The notes under the pieces are model-generated. The model had not been told where the DNA came from, searched no databases, and saw only the letters and a list, made by a program, of their open reading frames with translations. Source: Cricetomys ansorgei (lineage: Eukaryota; Chordata; Mammalia; Rodentia; Nesomyidae). Taken from it: a DNA stretch of 64,000 nucleotides. The stretch covers positions 3,354,501 through 3,418,500 of the forward strand of contig JAMJFZ010001089.1 in NCBI GenBank assembly GCA_026225945.1. The letters run 5' to 3'. Shown here in pieces: positions 63,869 to 64,000 of this stretch (its first letter is position 1; every line of letters begins with the position of its first letter). A program made the position numbers and the translations under genes.

Positions 63869-64000
63869 GAAGAACCAGGTGAACCCATCCTGGTATGGAC
63901 ACTGTAGGTAAGTTTTCCCCAAATACACTTGATCATGAGAATCATTATATTGAACCTATGGATCCCAGGACTCGTTTCTAACTATTGCATTAAAATCTGC

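Overview
This window looks like a gene-free or intronic stretch of a rodent genome, most likely a muroid (mouse, rat, hamster or vole group). The evidence is the repeat set: 7SL-derived B1 elements, tRNA-derived B2/B3, B4 and ID SINEs, many MaLR LTRs of the rodent MT/ORR1 kind, and hAT elements of the rodent URR1 kind, on a background of older mammal-wide MIR, L2, L1M and Tigger-like relics. The copies are diverged from the mouse consensus as I remember it, so I do not name a species.

I found no protein-coding gene, rRNA, independent tRNA, CRISPR array or bacterial-type operon. The longest open frames (about 145 to 216 codons) lie over low-complexity tracts, antisense LTRs or GC-rich unique DNA, and they show no family resemblance, splice context or convincing start. 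They are treated as chance.

Layout. 0-7 kb: two B1 relics, a MaLR LTR, an LTR-like repeat, a Tigger-like MITE, a candidate TATA plus X-box promoter (about 4.41-4.47 kb), and two solo LTRs that still show CCAAT, TATA and AATAAA elements. 7-16 kb: L1M, ID, B4, a tail-to-tail B2 pair, a telomere-like tract, an in-phase 60-bp tandem duplication, a MIR, and a TATA-containing regulatory candidate at 12.8-13.1 kb. 16-24 kb: two nearly full MaLR LTRs, an L2 end, a URR1 element, a cluster of B2/B4/B1 copies, (ATC)n and CT-rich tracts, and an L1M tail. 24-34 kb: scattered SINEs, MIR, MaLR copies, and a B3 nested in a B4. 34-38 kb: mostly unique sequence with a 17-bp G run and a trinucleotide tract, then the first copy of an LTR-like repeat whose second copy lies inverted at 45.4 kb. 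38-48 kb: MaLR copies, one with a B1 inside, a URR1 element and a repeat-free block at 46.4-47.3 kb. 48-52 kb: a CT/GA hairpin, a Tigger-like MITE, a CA-rich minisatellite and a MIR. 52-57 kb: the largest repeat-poor block. 57-64 kb: AT-rich DNA, B3, two MIRs, a full MaLR LTR, a Tigger-like pair, a C-rich tract, ID and B1 relics, and a third URR1 with a readable 8-bp target-site duplication.

I see no new biological system. The most useful leads are the 4.4-kb promoter candidate, the inverted LTR-like pair (37.6 and 45.4 kb), the four same-strand Tigger-like copies, the datable nested insertions, and the motif clusters at 12.8-13.1 kb and 40.9 kb. Repeat family names are from memory of consensus sequences, not from a search.
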